From assembly GCA_013400155.1 (NCBI GenBank), contig VXBM01000096.1:898265-962264 (forward strand): a DNA stretch of 64,000 nucleotides, written 5' to 3'. The notes under the pieces are model-generated. The model ran no database searches, was not told the DNA's origin, and was given only the letters and a program-made list of their open reading frames with translations. Positions 62,301-64,000 of this stretch are shown here, one piece after another (position 1 is the stretch's first letter; every line of letters begins with the position of its first letter). Source of the DNA: Helopsaltes ochotensis (Eukaryota > Chordata > Aves > Passeriformes > Locustellidae). The position numbers and the translations under genes are program-made.

Positions 62301-63946
62301 CCTGTGTCACTGGGGATTAGCCTGTGAGCTGCTCCAAGTGACATGGGGGGCTCCTGACATGGCTCTCCTCATGATCTGCAATCCCAGAGTGTGGAGATAG
62401 GAGACAGAAAGAACTGCACCTACACTCTGAGTCGTGCTGGAAAAGAAGGGGAACCTTTGTTTACATTTTTCATTTTATAGAATTCCAAAGGTGACAGTGG
62501 ATTGGAGGGTGAAGCTGCCACCTCTCCAACACACTGGTCAGACCAACAGTCCATCAACTCTCTCCTCCTCCATGAAAATATGAAGCAAAACCATTTGTTG
62601 ATACTTGAAAGCATGAGAACTCTGTTACAAAAATGAAAACACATCAGAAGGCTGAAAATCAGGGCGACACCAGAGTATCCCGAAATCCCTGTGCAAGTCT
62701 CAACATTATATGAGAGACACTAAACCCAGCAGAGAGGGCTGCTCCCTCCTCCAGTACACCCACCATGTCCCTGAGCAAAACCTCTGCCACAATCTGAATG
62801 TGGGGGGGTACAACATCCCCCCAAACCAACCCTGTGGGGTCCCATTCTGCCCTGGTGTGGCTGCACAAACCCACACTTGCCCACCCCATGCTCTCCAAGC
62901 CCTGAGCAAGGCGATGCCAAGGACACTACCAGCACCATGGTTCTCTCAGGACGCACACTGCCATCCCCATGCTCGTGTCTCACCTCCCCATCAACTCCTT
63001 CCTGTGCCCCAGCAAAACTCAACACCCTGCCTGTGTCCCTAGGGCAGGGAACAGACCCTTTTTCCCAGTTCCCACCATCAGCCCTCCTGGAGCTGCCCAA
63101 GCCCAAACCCTGTGCCTTATCAGAATCAGATCATTGCTTCTATTATTAAATTCTTTTTCTTTTAAGCTCCATCTGCACAATATTATTTTAAGACAGAGCC
63201 ATCCAGCACGTTCCCAACCCCCCGCTGGCCTGTTAGCTCTCATCATGGACACCTCTTCCTACAGAGTCCTCCAAAAGAAAACATGTAGAAATTAGGTACA
63301 ACAACAGCACATAAAAACAATGCTAATGACTGACAGGTCAGAGTTAATTCAGTAGGAATAATGTGCTTATTTATTTTATGGGCCTTTGTGGTTTCTTTAA
63401 CTCTCAGTACCCAGCTTATTAAGTACTTGGATTTTGGAAGTGATGAGCTACACAAATATGCTGTGGTCACTTGGCAACCTCAAATTTTCTTTCTCTAACT
63501 CCCCCCAAAACAATGGGATTTTGCTTTTGGGATATTAAACACAGGCATGAGCAAGTGCAGGACCTGAGGCCGGCGGGTGCTCCTCTGGGCTTCACCCAGG
63601 GGGACACAGGGCACTGGCTGGACATGCTGCTGTCCCTATTCAACACCATCCCTACAGAGGGGTACATACAAGGGATTTACAAAGTATTTTCAGGAGGGGT
63701 TGAGCACAGCGCTCAGCTTAGATACAGGCGGGCATAGGCTCTGCCTGTGCAGGGCTTGCCCTGGCTCTGGGATGTTGATGTGCTCTTCAGCTCTCCTGGA
63801 AAGCTGTTCTGAGCTGCACGACTGACTGGATACTGGCGAGAGTAGCCCACAAGGGTTAGCAGCAGCACCCATCACCCTCCAGGGAAGCACTTACCCGTCT
63901 GCATCCTGGTAGTTGACGTTGAGGCGTTTGGCAGATCCCAGGAGCT
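53253..63946 (-). CDS. CASKIN2: CASKIN2, ankyrin-SH3-SAM scaffold protein (5'-truncated by window, 19 visible coding exons)
   Basis: The visible exons encode about 1447 residues (1485 if the 114-nt intron at 53900 is kept), from just before the first complete ankyrin repeat to the stop. About 30 N-terminal residues lie outside the window. In order they give six ankyrin repeats, an SH3 domain ([20 protein letters not shown]), tandem SAM domains, a long proline/serine-rich region and a terminal helix [12 protein letters not shown]. The human paralogue CASKIN1 shares this design, but neighbouring TMEM94 and sequences such as [15 protein letters not shown] and [20 protein letters not shown] blocks identify CASKIN2. 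Human CASKIN2 is about 1202 residues, so the disordered region here is longer. Caskins are cytoplasmic scaffolds whose SAM domains assemble. CASKIN2 lacks the CASK-binding segment of CASKIN1 and has been linked to endothelial signalling. Function is inferred from the family. Confidence 0.95.
53581..53899 (-). CDS. CASKIN2: CASKIN2 visible exon 18
   Basis: It encodes [20 protein letters not shown] and [20 protein letters not shown], a predicted helix shared with human (QQRLEQTSSSLAAALRAAE). Donor GAGAG|GTGAGG. The acceptor belongs to the in-frame intron. Confidence 0.88.
53900..54013 (-). other. CASKIN2: Short in-frame intron of CASKIN2 (114 nt, stop-free)
   Basis: It has consensus ends (CCAG|GTATGG and CTTTGCAG|AT), a multiple of three in length, and no stop. 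Joining across it gives [11 protein letters not shown], which aligns with the human segment before QLAFSGPK. The intervening 38 codons ([17 protein letters not shown]) are hydrophobic, unlike the disordered surroundings. If retained, the protein gains 38 residues. Confidence 0.7.
54014..56161 (-). CDS. CASKIN2: CASKIN2 visible exon 17 (end of SAM2 and long disordered region)
   Basis: A 2148-nt exon that begins [16 protein letters not shown], the end of SAM2. It continues with a proline/serine-rich region holding [32 protein letters not shown], the SH3-ligand run [10 protein letters not shown] (about 55031-55062), [28 protein letters not shown] and [17 protein letters not shown]. All are conserved islands of Caskins. 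The donor is CCAG|GTATGG. It is longer than the human equivalent, which suggests expanded linkers between the islands. Confidence 0.92.
56491..56629 (-). CDS. CASKIN2: CASKIN2 visible exon 16 (SAM2)
   Basis: It encodes [20 protein letters not shown] and [20 protein letters not shown]. Acceptor CTTTCCAG, donor CTGG|GTGAGT. Confidence 0.97.
56852..56953 (-). CDS. CASKIN2: CASKIN2 visible exon 15 (SAM1 end, start of SAM2)
   Basis: It encodes [20 protein letters not shown] and [14 protein letters not shown]. Acceptor CCCCTTAG, donor CCG|GTGAGT. Confidence 0.97.
57054..57164 (-). CDS. CASKIN2: CASKIN2 visible exon 14 (SAM1, first half)
   Basis: It encodes [20 protein letters not shown] and [17 protein letters not shown]. 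Phase 0 at both ends. Acceptor CTCCCCAG, donor GAG|GTGAGG. Confidence 0.97.
57382..57476 (-). CDS. CASKIN2: CASKIN2 visible exon 13 (pre-SAM linker)
   Basis: It encodes [20 protein letters not shown] and [21 protein letters not shown] is the human form. Acceptor TTCTGCCAG, donor AAG|GTAACT. Confidence 0.92.
57589..57664 (-). CDS. CASKIN2: CASKIN2 visible exon 12 (linker)
   Basis: It encodes [20 protein letters not shown] and GIGPT. Human CASKIN2 has PLPSAGEDQ at this place. Acceptor TCCCTCAG, donor ACAG|GTGAGG. Confidence 0.88.
58106..58227 (-). CDS. CASKIN2: CASKIN2 visible exon 11 (serine-rich linker)
   Basis: It encodes [20 protein letters not shown] and STEGTNG, ending ILIENAR. These match the human [20 protein letters not shown]. 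The acceptor is a run AAGCAGCAG, so the start may shift by three bases either way. Donor AGG|GTAGGC. Confidence 0.9.
58637..58819 (-). CDS. CASKIN2: CASKIN2 visible exon 10 (proline-rich linker)
   Basis: It encodes [20 protein letters not shown] and a proline/alanine-rich linker after SH3, poorly conserved relative to the human protein. Acceptor TGAATGCAG, donor TCAG|GTCAGG. Confidence 0.88.
59054..59171 (-). CDS. CASKIN2: CASKIN2 visible exon 9 (SH3, second half)
   Basis: It encodes [20 protein letters not shown] and [15 protein letters not shown], with the tryptophan and YFPP of SH3 ligand pockets. Acceptor CATGGCAG, donor ACAG|GTCAGT. It is only 80 nt from the previous exon. Confidence 0.97.
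59252..59346 (-). CDS. CASKIN2: CASKIN2 visible exon 8 (SH3, first half)
   Basis: It encodes [20 protein letters not shown] and [22 protein letters not shown] is the SH3 ALYDF-type motif. Acceptor TGCCTTCAG, donor ACG|GTGAGG. Confidence 0.97.
59624..59732 (-). CDS. CASKIN2: CASKIN2 visible exon 7 (last ankyrin repeat)
   Basis: It encodes [20 protein letters not shown] and [16 protein letters not shown]. Acceptor CTGGGCAG, donor AGAG|GTGGGG. Confidence 0.97.
59871..59979 (-). CDS. CASKIN2: CASKIN2 visible exon 6 (ankyrin repeat 6)
   Basis: It encodes [20 protein letters not shown] and [16 protein letters not shown]. Acceptor CCTACCAG, donor GAG|GTGAGC. Confidence 0.97.
60173..60303 (-). CDS. 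CASKIN2: CASKIN2 visible exon 5 (ankyrin repeats 4-5)
   Basis: It encodes [20 protein letters not shown] and [20 protein letters not shown]. Acceptor CATGCAG, donor ATCAG|GTAACT. Confidence 0.97.
60304..61162 (-). other. CASKIN2: CASKIN2 intron, 0.86 kb
   Basis: Nothing beyond ordinary intron sequence is supported. Confidence 0.7.
61163..61258 (-). CDS. CASKIN2: CASKIN2 visible exon 4 (ankyrin repeat 4)
   Basis: It encodes [20 protein letters not shown] and [12 protein letters not shown]. Phase 0 at both ends. Acceptor CTTGCAG, donor AAG|GTGGGT. Confidence 0.97.
61398..61543 (-). CDS. CASKIN2: CASKIN2 visible exon 3 (ankyrin repeats 2-3)
   Basis: It encodes [20 protein letters not shown] and [20 protein letters not shown], with the TPLH-like PLHYAA and PLHLSA ankyrin signatures. 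Acceptor CCCACAG, donor GTG|GTAAGT. Confidence 0.96.
61645..61742 (-). CDS. CASKIN2: CASKIN2 visible exon 2 (ankyrin repeats 1-2)
   Basis: It encodes [20 protein letters not shown] and [13 protein letters not shown]. Acceptor GTGCCACAG, donor AATG|GTAAGG. Confidence 0.96.
61743..63894 (-). other. CASKIN2: CASKIN2 intron, 2.15 kb
   Basis: The longest visible CASKIN2 intron. No coding exon, RNA gene or recognisable transposon is supported in it. Its middle (62400-62700 and 63100-63500) is more AT-rich than the surrounding gene. Confidence 0.7.
63895..63946 (-). CDS. CASKIN2: CASKIN2 visible exon 1 (pre-ankyrin segment)
   Basis: It encodes [17 protein letters not shown], matching [17 protein letters not shown] of human CASKIN2. 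Acceptor GTCTGCAG, donor ACGG|GTAAGT. The preceding exon with the start codon lies outside the window. Confidence 0.9.
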
Positions 63947-64000
63947 CTGCAGACACAAGAGGTGAAGGTCAGGACAGGAGGAAGAGCCTGCAGGCCCCCA

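Noticed and set aside
1..64000. Search for CRISPR, prophage, operon or tRNA features
   Set aside because: The DNA is vertebrate nuclear sequence. I saw no such arrays, clusters or cloverleaf genes.

Overview
The window is vertebrate nuclear DNA, most probably from a bird. The genes are built of small exons with GT-AG introns. The interspersed repeats are CR1-type LINE copies plus worn MIR-like fragments, with no primate or rodent repeats. It carries two neighbouring genes that converge tail to tail. The pair and its orientation match the TMEM94-CASKIN2 neighbourhood of human 17q25. Nothing in the sequence fixes the species.

Positions 1-50182 hold TMEM94 on the + strand. A CpG-dense block at 1-300 is the likely edge of the promoter island and non-coding first exon. 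The start codon is at 7816 and the stop codon ends at 47489. I could join 31 coding exons, all with GT-AG borders and consistent phase, into one open frame of 1360 codons (the human protein is about 1356 residues). The long introns are at the 5' side. They contain a solo-LTR candidate (1476-1743), a CR1 fragment, MIR-like fragments, and a decayed antisense CR1/L3-type LINE (about 25500-27240) in intron 9. The 3' UTR runs about 2.7 kb, with an AU-rich element, an antisense CR1 copy and two poly(A) signals near 50.1 kb.

Positions about 50880-64000 hold CASKIN2 on the minus strand, cut at its 5' end by the window edge. Nineteen coding exons are visible: ankyrin repeats, an SH3 domain, two SAM domains, a long proline/serine-rich region in one very large exon, and the conserved C-terminal helix. 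One short intron (53900-54013, 114 nt) is in frame and free of stops. The predicted 3' UTR contains an isolated CpG-rich patch.

The two products do not work together in a known pathway. TMEM94 is a ten-span membrane protein with the layout of a P-type ATPase, reported to serve Mg2+ handling in the endoplasmic reticulum. CASKIN2 is a cytoplasmic scaffold. I found no previously undescribed system. The items most worth checking are the in-frame CASKIN2 intron, a possible alternative first coding exon of TMEM94 (12459-12512), the degenerate catalytic motifs of TMEM94, the upstream reading frames in its leader, and the minus-strand LTR-like promoter module.
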